Notes under the pieces: model-generated
What the model saw: only the letters and a program-made list of their open reading frames with translations
The model's database searches: none
Told to the model about the DNA's origin: nothing
Translations under genes and position numbers: made by a program
In this document: piece after piece, positions 7,141 through 15,062 of the stretch
Numbering within the stretch: the stretch's first letter is position 1
How the letters are laid out: each line of letters starts with the position of its first letter
Source: HRBIN23 sp046294495
GTDB lineage: Bacteria; Chloroflexota; Dehalococcoidia; Lucifugimonadales; HRBIN23
DNA: 64,000 bases
NCBI GenBank assembly: GCA_046294495.1
Contig: JBKBKV010000002.1
Span: 6,316-70,315, forward strand
Direction of reading: 5' to 3'

Positions 7141-10100
7141 ATGAGGGGATGGAGCCGGCGCCAGTTCCTCACACGGATGGGCGGAGCGGCGGCGGTGGGG
7201 TTGGCAGGGGCGTTTCTTCTGAAGCACCGCGCCTTTCTGCAGGTTGTTACCCCTATAGAGAACCCCCTGGAGTTCTACCCCAACCGAGACTGGGAACGGG
7301 CCTACCGAGACGTCTACCGCTCTGACCAGTCCTTTGTCTTCCTGTGCGCCCCCAACGATACCCATAACTGCCTCCTTCGGGTCTACACGCGGCGCAATGT
7401 GGCGGTGCGTATAGAGGCGTCCTACGCCTATGGCAAGGCCGTTGACCTGTATGGCAACGCATCTTCCCATCGCTGGGAGCCACGGGCGTGTAACAAGGGC
7501 CTGTCGCTAATTCGCAAGTTCTATGGCGACCGCCGTGTTAAAGGCGCCATGGTGCGCAAAGGCTTCCTGGATTGGGCCAAAGCCGACTTCCCCAGGGATG
7601 CCTCCACCGGCCAACCCCCTGCCCAATATTTCAACCGTGGCAGGGACGAATGGGTGAAACTGCCCTGGCCCGATGCCTTTGCCCTTGTGGCGAAGGCCCT
7701 GGTGAATATCGCCCAGACCTACACCGGCCCCGAGGGGCAGGAGCGCCTGCGCCGCCAGGGCTATGACCCCGCTATGATAGAGGCCACCGCCGGCGCAGGC
7801 ACCCAGACCCTGAAGTTCCGCGGTGGAATGCCCTTCCTTGGTGCCACCCGAATCTTCGGGATATATCGCTTCGCCAACTCCCTCGCCCTGCTAGACGCCA
7901 AACTACGGAATGTGGGCCCCGATAAGGCCCTGGGGGCACGGGGATGGGACAACTATTCCTGGCATACCGACCTGCCCCCCGGCCACCCGATGGTAACAGG
8001 CCAACAGACGGTGGATTTTGACCTCTTCACAGTGGAGAACGCCAAACTGGTAACCCTGTGGGGGATGAACTGGATCGCCACCAAGATGCCCGACAGCCAC
8101 TGGCTCACCGAGGCCCGCCTGAAGGGCACCAAGGTAATTACCATCGCCTGCGAATACCAGTCCACCTCAAACAAGGCCGACGAGGTGTTCATCATCCGTC
8201 CTGGGACTGATGCTGCTCTGGCCCTGGGGCTGGCCCATGTGATCATCCGCGACCGCCTCTACGATGAGGCGTGGGTGAAAGCCACCACCGACCTGCCCCT
8301 CCTGGTGCGCATGGACACCCTGAAACTCCTGCGGGCCAGCGACATCATCAAAGACTATCAGCCGGCCGAGTTGACCAACTTCGTTCGCATCCTGAAGCCT
8401 GGTGAGGCCCCACCCCCTACCCTCACTCAGGATGCCCAGCAGGTCCCCCAGGCCCTGCGCCAGGAGTGGGGCGACTTCGCGGTGTGGGATAGCAAGGCCA
8501 ATGCCCCCAGGGTGATTACCCGCGACCAGGTGGGGGAGAAGTTCACCGCCCTGGGCATAGACCCGGCCCTGGAGGGCACCTTCACCGTTACCACCACCGA
8601 CGGGAAACAGGTGGAGGTGCGCCCGGTGTTCTCGCTGGTCAAGGACTACCTGGCCTCCCTTGACCCCAAAACCGTGTCGGGCATCACCTGGCTGGCTCCC
8701 GAGGCCATTGAAAGCCTGGCACGCCAGATAGCAGAGAACAAGGGACAGGCCATCCTGGCGCACGGCATGGGCCCCAATCACTTCTTCAACAACGACCTGA
8801 AGGACAGGGCCCTTTTCCTGGTGGCCTCTCTGACGCGCAACATAGGCTTTATGGGGGGCACGCTTGGCAGTTACGCCGGCAACTACCGGGGAGCCTACTT
8901 CAACGGCCTGCCCGCCTACATCGCAGAAGACCCCTTCAATCCCGAGTTAGACCCCTCCAAACCTCCACGGGTGAAGAGTTACTACAAGATGGAATCGGCC
9001 CACTACTACAACTATGGCGACCGCCCCCTGCGGGTGGGTAATAAACTCTTCACCGGCAAGACCCACGTCCCCACGCCCACTAAGTTTGCCTGGTGGGCCA
9101 ACTCCAACTCCATCCTGGGCAATATCAAATGGGCCTACGATGTGATGCACAATACCCTGCCCAAGATAGAGTGTGTGGTGGTCAACGACTGGTGGTGGAC
9201 ATGGACCTGCGAATACGCCGATGTGGTCTTCGGCGTGGACTCCTGGGCCGAGTTCAAGCATCCAGATATGGCCGGCTCCGTTTCCAACCCCTTCATTACC
9301 GTCTTCCCCCGCACACCATTGCCCCGCCTCTTTGACACCAAGTCAGATATGGAGACCTACGCGGGCGTCGCCTCGGCCCTGGCCGACCTGACGGGCGTGA
9401 AACGCTTCCTGGACTACTGGCACTTCGTCTCTCAGAGCCAGGTGGATGTCTACCTCCAGCGTATTGTAGACGGGAGCACTGCTTTGAGGGGCTACTCGTT
9501 CCGGGAGATGGAGGCGCGCGCCAAAGAGGGCATACCCACACCCATGCTAACCCGCACCTACCCCAAGCTTTTGGGCTGGGAGCAGAGCAACGAGAGCAGA
9601 CCCTGGTATACCAAGACGGGGCGTGCCGAATACTACAGGGAGGAGGAGGAGTTCATAGAATATGGGGAGAACCTGCCCGTCTACCGGGAGCCGGTGGACG
9701 CCACCTTCTACGAGCCCAACATCATCGTGGGTAAGCCCCACCCAGCGCTTCGTCCTGCCACGCCCGACAAGTATGGCCTGGACACCAACGACCTGCGCAC
9801 CGAGACGCGCCAGGTGCGCAATGTGCTGAAGCCCTGGGAGGAGGCATCTCGCACCCAGCACCCCCGTGTGAAGGATGGCTACCGCTTCCTGTTCATTACC
9901 CCCAAATACCGCCACGGTGTGCACACCACCCCCACAGATATAGACACCGTGGCGCTCTTTTTTGGCCCCTTCGGCGACCCCTACCGCCGCGACAAGCGCA
10001 ACCCCTGGGTCAACGAGGGCTATTGCGACATAAACCCCATAGACGCTAAGGAACTGGGGATAGAGGACGGCGACTACATCTGGATAGACGCCGACCCGGA

Positions 10101-10602
10101 GGACCGCCCCTACCGGGGTTGGAAGCCTGGCGACCCCGACTACAAGGTGTCTCGCCTGCTGGCCCGCGCCCGCTACTACCAGGGCATCCCTCGGGGGGTG
10201 CTCCGCATGTGGTTCCACATGTATCAGGCCAGCCACGGCACCGTTGAGGCCCACGAGACCCGCCCCGATGGTCTGGCCAAGAACTCCCGCACAGGCTACC
10301 AGGCTGTCTTCCGCTACGGCGGGCACCAGAGCACAACCCGTGCCTGGCTACGCCCAACCCTGATGACCGACTCCCTGGTGCGCAAAGAGTATTTCGCACA
10401 GGTGATCGGCAAGGGCTTCGCCCCCGACATCCATTGCCCAGTGGGCGCCCCCAAGGAATCCTTCGTTAAGGTAACCAGGGCCGAGCCCGGGGGGTTGGGA
10501 GGAGTGGGGCTGTGGCGTCCCGCGGCGCTGGGGGTGCGCCCCACCTACGAGAGCCAAGAGATGAAGCGCTACCTGGAAGGCGGGTTCATTACCACCCGGT
10601 AG
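7141..10602 (+). CDS. Type II DMSO reductase-family molybdopterin oxidoreductase, catalytic subunit
   Basis: A 1153-residue bis-MGD molybdoenzyme subunit exported by Tat: SRRQFLT at residues 5-11 followed by a hydrophobic stretch. The [4Fe-4S] FS0 region has C69-x3-D73-x3-C77-x39-C117, so the second cysteine of the usual type II pattern is Asp. Asp277 in NYSWHTDLPPGHP matches the molybdenum-ligating Asp of NarG/Ddh/Ebd-type enzymes. Together with the four-cluster beta subunit, EB_dh-type heme subunit and TorD-like chaperone downstream, this places it in the type II group (nitrate, selenate, (per)chlorate reductases, ethylbenzene and DMS dehydrogenases, some nitrite oxidoreductases). Substrate cannot be assigned. 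ATG 7141 follows AAGGAGG; an upstream in-frame start would disrupt the Tat signal. Confidence 0.9.
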   Translation: MRGWSRRQFLTRMGGAAAVGLAGAFLLKHRAFLQVVTPIENPLEFYPNRDWERAYRDVYRSDQSFVFLCAPNDTHNCLLRVYTRRNVAVRIEASYAYGKAVDLYGNASSHRWEPRACNKGLSLIRKFYGDRRVKGAMVRKGFLDWAKADFPRDASTGQPPAQYFNRGRDEWVKLPWPDAFALVAKALVNIAQTYTGPEGQERLRRQGYDPAMIEATAGAGTQTLKFRGGMPFLGATRIFGIYRFANSLALLDAKLRNVGPDKALGARGWDNYSWHTDLPPGHPMVTGQQTVDFDLFTVENAKLVTLWGMNWIATKMPDSHWLTEARLKGTKVITIACEYQSTSNKADEVFIIRPGTDAALALGLAHVIIRDRLYDEAWVKATTDLPLLVRMDTLKLLRASDIIKDYQPAELTNFVRILKPGEAPPPTLTQDAQQVPQALRQEWGDFAVWDSKANAPRVITRDQVGEKFTALGIDPALEGTFTVTTTDGKQVEVRPVFSLVKDYLASLDPKTVSGITWLAPEAIESLARQIAENKGQAILAHGMGPNHFFNNDLKDRALFLVASLTRNIGFMGGTLGSYAGNYRGAYFNGLPAYIAEDPFNPELDPSKPPRVKSYYKMESAHYYNYGDRPLRVGNKLFTGKTHVPTPTKFAWWANSNSILGNIKWAYDVMHNTLPKIECVVVNDWWWTWTCEYADVVFGVDSWAEFKHPDMAGSVSNPFITVFPRTPLPRLFDTKSDMETYAGVASALADLTGVKRFLDYWHFVSQSQVDVYLQRIVDGSTALRGYSFREMEARAKEGIPTPMLTRTYPKLLGWEQSNESRPWYTKTGRAEYYREEEEFIEYGENLPVYREPVDATFYEPNIIVGKPHPALRPATPDKYGLDTNDLRTETRQVRNVLKPWEEASRTQHPRVKDGYRFLFITPKYRHGVHTTPTDIDTVALFFGPFGDPYRRDKRNPWVNEGYCDINPIDAKELGIEDGDYIWIDADPEDRPYRGWKPGDPDYKVSRLLARARYYQGIPRGVLRMWFHMYQASHGTVEAHETRPDGLAKNSRTGYQAVFRYGGHQSTTRAWLRPTLMTDSLVRKEYFAQVIGKGFAPDIHCPVGAPKESFVKVTRAEPGGLGGVGLWRPAALGVRPTYESQEMKRYLEGGFITTR

Positions 10603-10638
10603 GCCGGTTACACCCGGCGCCCAAGGAGGCAGGGAGAG

Positions 10639-11766
10639 ATGTCCAAAGTGTTCAACTGGCAGATAAACCGTGAGATGGACTATCCCTACCCGGCGGTCCC
10701 CCCCAAACGGCAGTTCGCCGCCGTTTTTGACACCAATAAGTGCATCGCCTGCCAGACCTGCACCTTCGCCTGCAAGAACGCCTGGACGACGGGGCGGGGC
10801 CAGGAGTTGATGTGGTGGAACAATGTGGAGACCAAGCCCTGGGGCGGCTTCCCCCTTGCCTGGGATATGCGCCTCCTCTCCATGCTGGGGGCGCAGACTT
10901 GGGAGGGGAATACCTACACCGGCAAGACCATCTTTGAGGCGGCGCCATCGGGGCAGGTGGCTTTGGGTTTCCTCCCTGAAGACATGGACTGGACAAGCCC
11001 CAACATCGGGGAGGACGAGACCAGCGGCATCGCCCAGCAGGGAATGCACTTTACCACCCCTCACCCCATTTGGCATTTTTACCTTCCCCGCATCTGCAAT
11101 CACTGCTCTTACCCAGCCTGCCTGGCCGCTTGTCCCCGCAAGGCCATCTACAAGCGCCCGGAAGACGGCATCGTGCTGGTGGACCAGGAGCGGTGCCGTG
11201 GCTACCGGGAGTGTGTGCGGGCGTGCCCTTATAAGAAGGTCTTCTACAATACCGTTACCCGTATCTCAGAGAAGTGCATCGGGTGTTTCCCCCTGGTGGA
11301 GCAGGGGCGGCAGACCCAGTGCATTCTGAACTGCATCGGGCGCATCCGCATCAACGGGTGGATCCACCAGCCCAAAGAGGCCGACCCCGAGAACCCCGTT
11401 GACTTCCTGGTGCACATCAAGAAGGTAGCCCTTCCCCTCTATCCCCAGTTCGGGCTTCAGATGAACATCTACTATGTCCCCCCCATCCATGTGCCCCTGC
11501 CCTACCTCAAACAGATGTTCGGGCCGGGGGCGGAGCGAGCGGTGCAAACCTATCGCAACGCCCACAACGACCCTGAACTCCTGGGCATCTTTATGCTTAT
11601 GGGCGCAACGGACCGCTGGATAGAGAAGTTTCGGGTGGCCGGGGGGTTCGCCTACGGCTACGACGCAAAGGGGGCGGAGATTGTGCGCGTGCCCATAAAA
11701 GAGCCGGTGTATGTGCGCCCCTTCTACGACGCCGAGCGGAAAGTATTCCGCCATAACATTACCTAG
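10639..11766 (+). CDS. Type II DMSO reductase-family iron-sulfur (NarH-like) subunit
   Basis: Electron-transfer beta subunit of 375 residues with four cysteine groups: C35/C38/C41/C45; C154/C157/C162/C166; C187/C193/C197 with Tyr190 where a fourth Cys would stand (the usual [3Fe-4S] site, Trp in NarH); and C214/C217/C229/C233. It passes electrons between the molybdenum subunit and heme b. There is no signal peptide, consistent with co-export with the Tat-targeted partner. It starts 36 bases after the catalytic gene with an AGGAGG-type site. A NarH, DdhB or EbdB assignment cannot be made from motifs alone. Confidence 0.92.
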   Translation: MSKVFNWQINREMDYPYPAVPPKRQFAAVFDTNKCIACQTCTFACKNAWTTGRGQELMWWNNVETKPWGGFPLAWDMRLLSMLGAQTWEGNTYTGKTIFEAAPSGQVALGFLPEDMDWTSPNIGEDETSGIAQQGMHFTTPHPIWHFYLPRICNHCSYPACLAACPRKAIYKRPEDGIVLVDQERCRGYRECVRACPYKKVFYNTVTRISEKCIGCFPLVEQGRQTQCILNCIGRIRINGWIHQPKEADPENPVDFLVHIKKVALPLYPQFGLQMNIYYVPPIHVPLPYLKQMFGPGAERAVQTYRNAHNDPELLGIFMLMGATDRWIEKFRVAGGFAYGYDAKGAEIVRVPIKEPVYVRPFYDAERKVFRHNIT

Positions 11767-11776
11767 GGGGAATACC

Positions 11777-12855
11777 ATGCGCCACAAAGCCACAGAGGTC
11801 CTGGCGCTTCTGGGCATCCTGGCGGCGGCGGCTGTGCTGGTAGCCAAGGGGGTGAGCCTGGCCGCGCCCCAGGCCCAACTTATCTCGGCCTATACCACCG
11901 AGCCTTTGCCTCTCACCGACCCCCTCTCACCTCTCTGGGGACAGGCCCCCGCTCTAGATGTGCCCCTTACACCACAGCAGACGGCTGTGCCTATGCTAGC
12001 AGCCGCCTCTGTCCCCTCGGTGCGGGTGCGCTCCCTCAACGACGGCCAGTGGATAGCCTTCCTTCTAGAGTGGGAGGATAAGACCCCCGACAGCCACGCC
12101 ACTGCTCCTGACCAGTTCGCCGATGCCGCTGCCCTCCTGTTCCCCGTCGGCCAAGACATCTTGGTTATCTGCATGGGCGCTGCAGGACAGTTGTCCAACA
12201 TCTGGCACTGGAAGGCCTCCTGGCAGCAGGATATAGACAAAGGCTTCCAGGACCTCCAGGCCACGTACCCCAACTTCTTCAAGGACTACTATCCCTTTGT
12301 GGTAGGGAAGCCTCCCTACAAGGTGCCCACAGACTTCGCCAACTCGGACGCTCGCATCTATCTTGTGGGGTGGTCGGTGGGCAATCCCCTCTCCCAACCT
12401 TTGCGTCTCACCCCAGTGGAGGACCTATCGGCGGAGGGGTTCGGCACCCTTACGACCCAACATAGCCAGGATGTGCTTGGGAGGGGAGTCTGGCAGGAGG
12501 GGCGTTGGCGCGTGGTCTTTGCCCGTCCCTTGCAAACGGCAGACACCGCGGATGTCCGCCTCATGCCAAAGAGGGAACTGCAGGTGGCCTTCGCTGTCTG
12601 GAACGGCTCCAACAAAGAGGTGGGTGCTAAGAAGCAGGTCTCCGGCCCGGTGGGGATGCTGGTGGCGGCGCCTTCAGCCCCACCCCCCCACTCCCTACCC
12701 CTGCCCCTGCACCAGAGCGCCCAGCCCCGCCCGCGCCGGCTCCAACAGGCATCGGAGGGGCCGAACTCCTCCTCTTCGTGCTGGGGGCGGTGGTGCTCAC
12801 CGCTGTCGTGGTGGGGAGCCTCACCTTCTGGGCTGTTGCACGGCGGCGGGGATAG
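11777..12855 (+). CDS. Type II enzyme heme-b subunit (EB_dh domain) with C-terminal membrane anchor; frameshifted
   Basis: The N-terminus has a hydrophobic signal or anchor, then an EB_dh-like domain with CMGAAGQLSNIWHWKA, whose Met and Lys resemble heme b axial ligands in this family. The frame from ATG 11777 reads well to about 12680. It then loses sense at a run of seven C (12683-12689). With one extra C the sequence continues as a Pro/Ala-rich linker (to about residue 324) and a hydrophobic helix (about 332-350) ending ARRRG and TAG at 12853-12855, 4 bases before the next ATG. As assembled, the first frame runs on into the downstream chaperone without a stop. This is either a base-call error, a real mutation or slippage at the C tract. 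A C-terminal anchor is unusual for this normally soluble subunit. Confidence 0.75.
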
Positions 12856-12859
12856 GGCG

Positions 12860-13546
12860 ATGCAGGAGCCGACACTCGCACAGGGCAAAGGCACAACCAT
12901 CGTCTTTCTGAGCAAGGCCACCTTCTGTTGGCTGTTATCCAGGGGATTGGCTTACCCTGGGGACGACCTGCGGGACCAGGGACGCCTAAGGGGATTTGCC
13001 CGCGGGCTTCTGAGGGCAGTAGAGGCCATGGACGCTGGCCCCGGCGTGCTGGCTGCAGCGCAAGGCCTGCAGGAGGCCCTAGAAAGCGCCCCCAAGACAC
13101 CTCTGGGCCTGGACGAGGAGTACACCTACCTCTTTGAGCGGGGCCTGCGGTGCCCTCCCTATGGGAGCCGCTACACAGTGCATCAGGATCTGCGTTTGGG
13201 GCAGGAGATAGCCGATGTGGCCTCTCTTTACGCCCTCTTTGGCCTCCAAATCGGGTGTGGAGAGAAGGAACTGCCTGACCATGTTAGCGTGGAGTGGGAG
13301 TTCCTATCTTTCCTTTACGCCAAGGAGACATACGCTTTAGAGCACGGGTGGTCTGAGCGTGCCCAGGTATGCCAAGAGGTGCGCCGCTGTTTCCTGAACG
13401 AGCACCTAGGGCGATGGTTCCACGCCTTCGCCGAGCGGGTGCAGAAGTTTGGGCGCCACCCCTTCTACCCGGCCCTTGTGCGCGTGGGCACAGCCTTCCT
13501 GGACGCAGAGATCGCCACTCTGAGGTCGCCAGCGCAGGGAGAATAG
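12860..13546 (+). CDS. TorD/DmsD/NarJ-like molybdoenzyme assembly chaperone
   Basis: A 228-residue, helix-rich protein of the TorD family, which holds the catalytic subunit until cofactor insertion and proofreads Tat export. The recognisable core includes LDEEYTYLFE, CPPYGSRY and DHVSVEWEFLSFLYAKE, matching the E-x-Y-x-x-L-F and P-x-x-S-Y type motifs and the DHx(I/V)xxELEFM block in relaxed form. ATG 12860 follows the true stop of the heme subunit by 4 bases. The same frame is open upstream only because of the frameshift at the C tract, so a longer fused product is not proposed as the native protein. Confidence 0.85.
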   Translation: MQEPTLAQGKGTTIVFLSKATFCWLLSRGLAYPGDDLRDQGRLRGFARGLLRAVEAMDAGPGVLAAAQGLQEALESAPKTPLGLDEEYTYLFERGLRCPPYGSRYTVHQDLRLGQEIADVASLYALFGLQIGCGEKELPDHVSVEWEFLSFLYAKETYALEHGWSERAQVCQEVRRCFLNEHLGRWFHAFAERVQKFGRHPFYPALVRVGTAFLDAEIATLRSPAQGE

Positions 13547-13547
13547 A

Positions 13548-14516
13548 ATGGCCACCGGCCACCGCTACACCCTTGTAGCCTGGGTGCTTCTCGGTGCGGC
13601 CCTGGGCGAGTTCCTGGTGTTGCGCCTCTTGATGCGCATGGGCGCGTTGCTACCTGATGACCTTTCGGTGCGCCCCCTGTACACGGCCCTTGTGCTGGTG
13701 GGCGCTATCTTTTTGAACCTGGCCTACCTACTGGCTGTGGCAGTTGTGGGACGCCGTGCGTGGGGGCGTATGGCGCAGCGCCGCTGGGGAGATGTCTTAG
13801 GGGGCCTTCTCCTGGCATCTGGCGGTGGGGTTGCGCTTGCTGTTGCAATGGGCAGGATATTGGGCCTCTATTCCCTATGGCTGTTCTCAGCTCAAGTGGT
13901 CTTGCTTCCCCTTGCCCTGGCTTATTGTGCCTGGAGCGCCTCAGGGAATATTGCCTTAAGGGCGTGGATGTGGGGTGTGGTGGGCGTGGAGGTCCTTGGT
14001 GCTTATAGTGCCCTTGTGTCGCCCTTAGGTTTGTTGGGAAGGCCTTTGCCAGGGGCATCCCTGGCCGTGCAAGGGGCGGAGGGTATGGTGCTCCTTTTGG
14101 CGGTAGGCGCGGCGTTCTGGCTTCGCCCGCGCTGGAACCCTGTTGCCCTCGCCGTGGCTGGTGGCGTTTGCACCCTTTTCCTGGGGATGGGCCTTTCCCG
14201 CCCCTGGACGGCATCCACCATAGCCATCTGGACGATGGGCACACCCCTTTCCACAGGGGTGCCCGTGTATGCCCTGGCAATGGGCGTGTTCGTCTACTGC
14301 CTTGCCGACGCCTTCGGGCGGGACGGGCGCAGTCTGGGTTTGGCGCTTCTGGCGCTCTCCGGCGTGCGTGTAGACATCCCCTATATGGCAGCCCTCGCCC
14401 TGGCTGGGGCAGCCCTTATGGCTTGGCCTTCGCTACAACCTGCTCCTGTGGTCATTGAAGCGCAAAAGACCCTCGTAACGGGGGCACAAGGGGCGCGAAC
14501 CTCTTCCTCCCGTTAG
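13548..14516 (+). CDS. Polytopic membrane protein of unknown function in the molybdoenzyme operon
   Basis: A 322-residue protein with about nine hydrophobic segments and short loops rich in Gly/Arg; no signal peptide and no heme-ligand histidine pairs of the NarI type. It begins 1 base after the chaperone stop, so co-translation is likely. I do not recognise the family. Its position suggests a membrane partner that links the exported enzyme to the quinone pool, or an assembly factor; both are inference. The last about 20 residues are hydrophilic and low in family-like character, and hydrophobic coding-like sequence continues after the stop in other frames, so its 3' end may be frameshifted. 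Confidence 0.7.
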   Translation: MATGHRYTLVAWVLLGAALGEFLVLRLLMRMGALLPDDLSVRPLYTALVLVGAIFLNLAYLLAVAVVGRRAWGRMAQRRWGDVLGGLLLASGGGVALAVAMGRILGLYSLWLFSAQVVLLPLALAYCAWSASGNIALRAWMWGVVGVEVLGAYSALVSPLGLLGRPLPGASLAVQGAEGMVLLLAVGAAFWLRPRWNPVALAVAGGVCTLFLGMGLSRPWTASTIAIWTMGTPLSTGVPVYALAMGVFVYCLADAFGRDGRSLGLALLALSGVRVDIPYMAALALAGAALMAWPSLQPAPVVIEAQKTLVTGAQGARTSSSR

Positions 14517-14774
14517 CCTCCACCGCGGGGTTATTAGCCCTTTCCCTTCTGGCGGGGGTGCGGCCAAGAAGTTCATTCGCTGGGGGCATTCTCCCCATCA
14601 TTGCTCTTCAATGGCATGGGGCTTGTGTATGGGGTAGTGGGCACAACTTTCTTCACCGATTGCGTTGCCTGCCAGGGGGTTTCTGCCCTATCCGGGGCAG
14701 TGGCAATGGGGCTAGTGGTGCTTTCAGCGCTGACTATGACAGTAGGGAACCTTGGGGCCCTCGCTCAGCTATGA
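14517..14774 (+). pseudogene. Hydrophobic coding-like sequence split between two frames
   Basis: After the TAG at 14514-14516 there are two stretches with the codon bias of real genes but no intact gene. One frame (about 14462-14608) encodes a helix-like ANLFLPLASTAGLLALSLLA and GGILPIIAL. A second frame, the same as the upstream gene's (14540-14774), encodes LFNGMGLVYGVVGTTFF and a further hydrophobic helix ending at TGA 14772-14774. Joined with two single-base shifts they would read as the end of a membrane protein. This could be decay, sequencing errors, or a separate short membrane peptide starting at ATG 14616. Confidence 0.35.
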
Positions 14775-14819
14775 AGCGCCTAATGGCCAACTCCAGCATA
14801 GGACAGGTGGGTGTCTGTT

Positions 14820-14896
14820 TGGTGGCGCATGCGGGATTCGAACCCGCGGTCTCCACCTTGAGAGGGTGGCGTCCTGGGCCGCTAGACGAATGCGCC
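14820..14896 (-). tRNA. tRNA-Glu (anticodon CTC)
   Basis: Full cloverleaf on the minus strand. The acceptor stem GGCGCAT pairs with ATGCGCC, the anticodon stem CCACC/GGTGG encloses CTCTCAA giving anticodon CTC (Glu, GAG codon), and the T arm is CGCGGGTTCGAATCCCGC. Discriminator A and a CCA tail are encoded. The gene points away from the hopanoid operon. Confidence 0.95.
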
Positions 14897-14987
14897 ACAA
14901 GGCCCAGACAGGTGCCTTAACCACCTTTTCTATAGTAGCGTGAAGATACCCCTTTGGCAAGGGCCTCGGCTGTGTCCCTCAGACCAC

Positions 14988-15016
14988 TTGACAGCATCGT
15001 TATCCGATGCTAGCAT
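14988..15016 (+). promoter_or_regulatory. Promoter of the hopanoid operon with dyad in the spacer
   Basis: TTGACA (14988-14993), a 17-base spacer, then TAGCAT (15011-15016). AGCATCG (14993-14999) and CGATGCT (15005-15011) form a perfect inverted repeat, 7 bp per arm with 5 bases between, filling the spacer. This suits a repressor or MerR-type operator. The predicted start of transcription near 15023 precedes the ATG at 15063. Confidence 0.6.
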
Positions 15017-15062
15017 AACCCCCAAACAGACCTCCCCGCCTCTATGCAGACATAGGGAGAGC

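Noticed and set aside
9547..10326. Long minus-strand frames opposite the molybdoenzyme subunit and other large genes
   Set aside because: They mirror GC-rich codon structure of the plus-strand genes and have low-complexity, family-free products.
7141..10602. Calling the catalytic subunit a respiratory nitrate reductase (narG)
   Set aside because: Tat export, an EB_dh-type heme subunit, absence of narI and the altered FS0 motif do not fit classical membrane-bound cytoplasmic NarGHI.
11711..13546. A single 611-codon protein combining heme-b domain and TorD-like domain
   Set aside because: The fusion arises only because a base seems missing in the C7 run; the alternative frame supplies a sensible linker, helix and stop just before a well-placed ATG.
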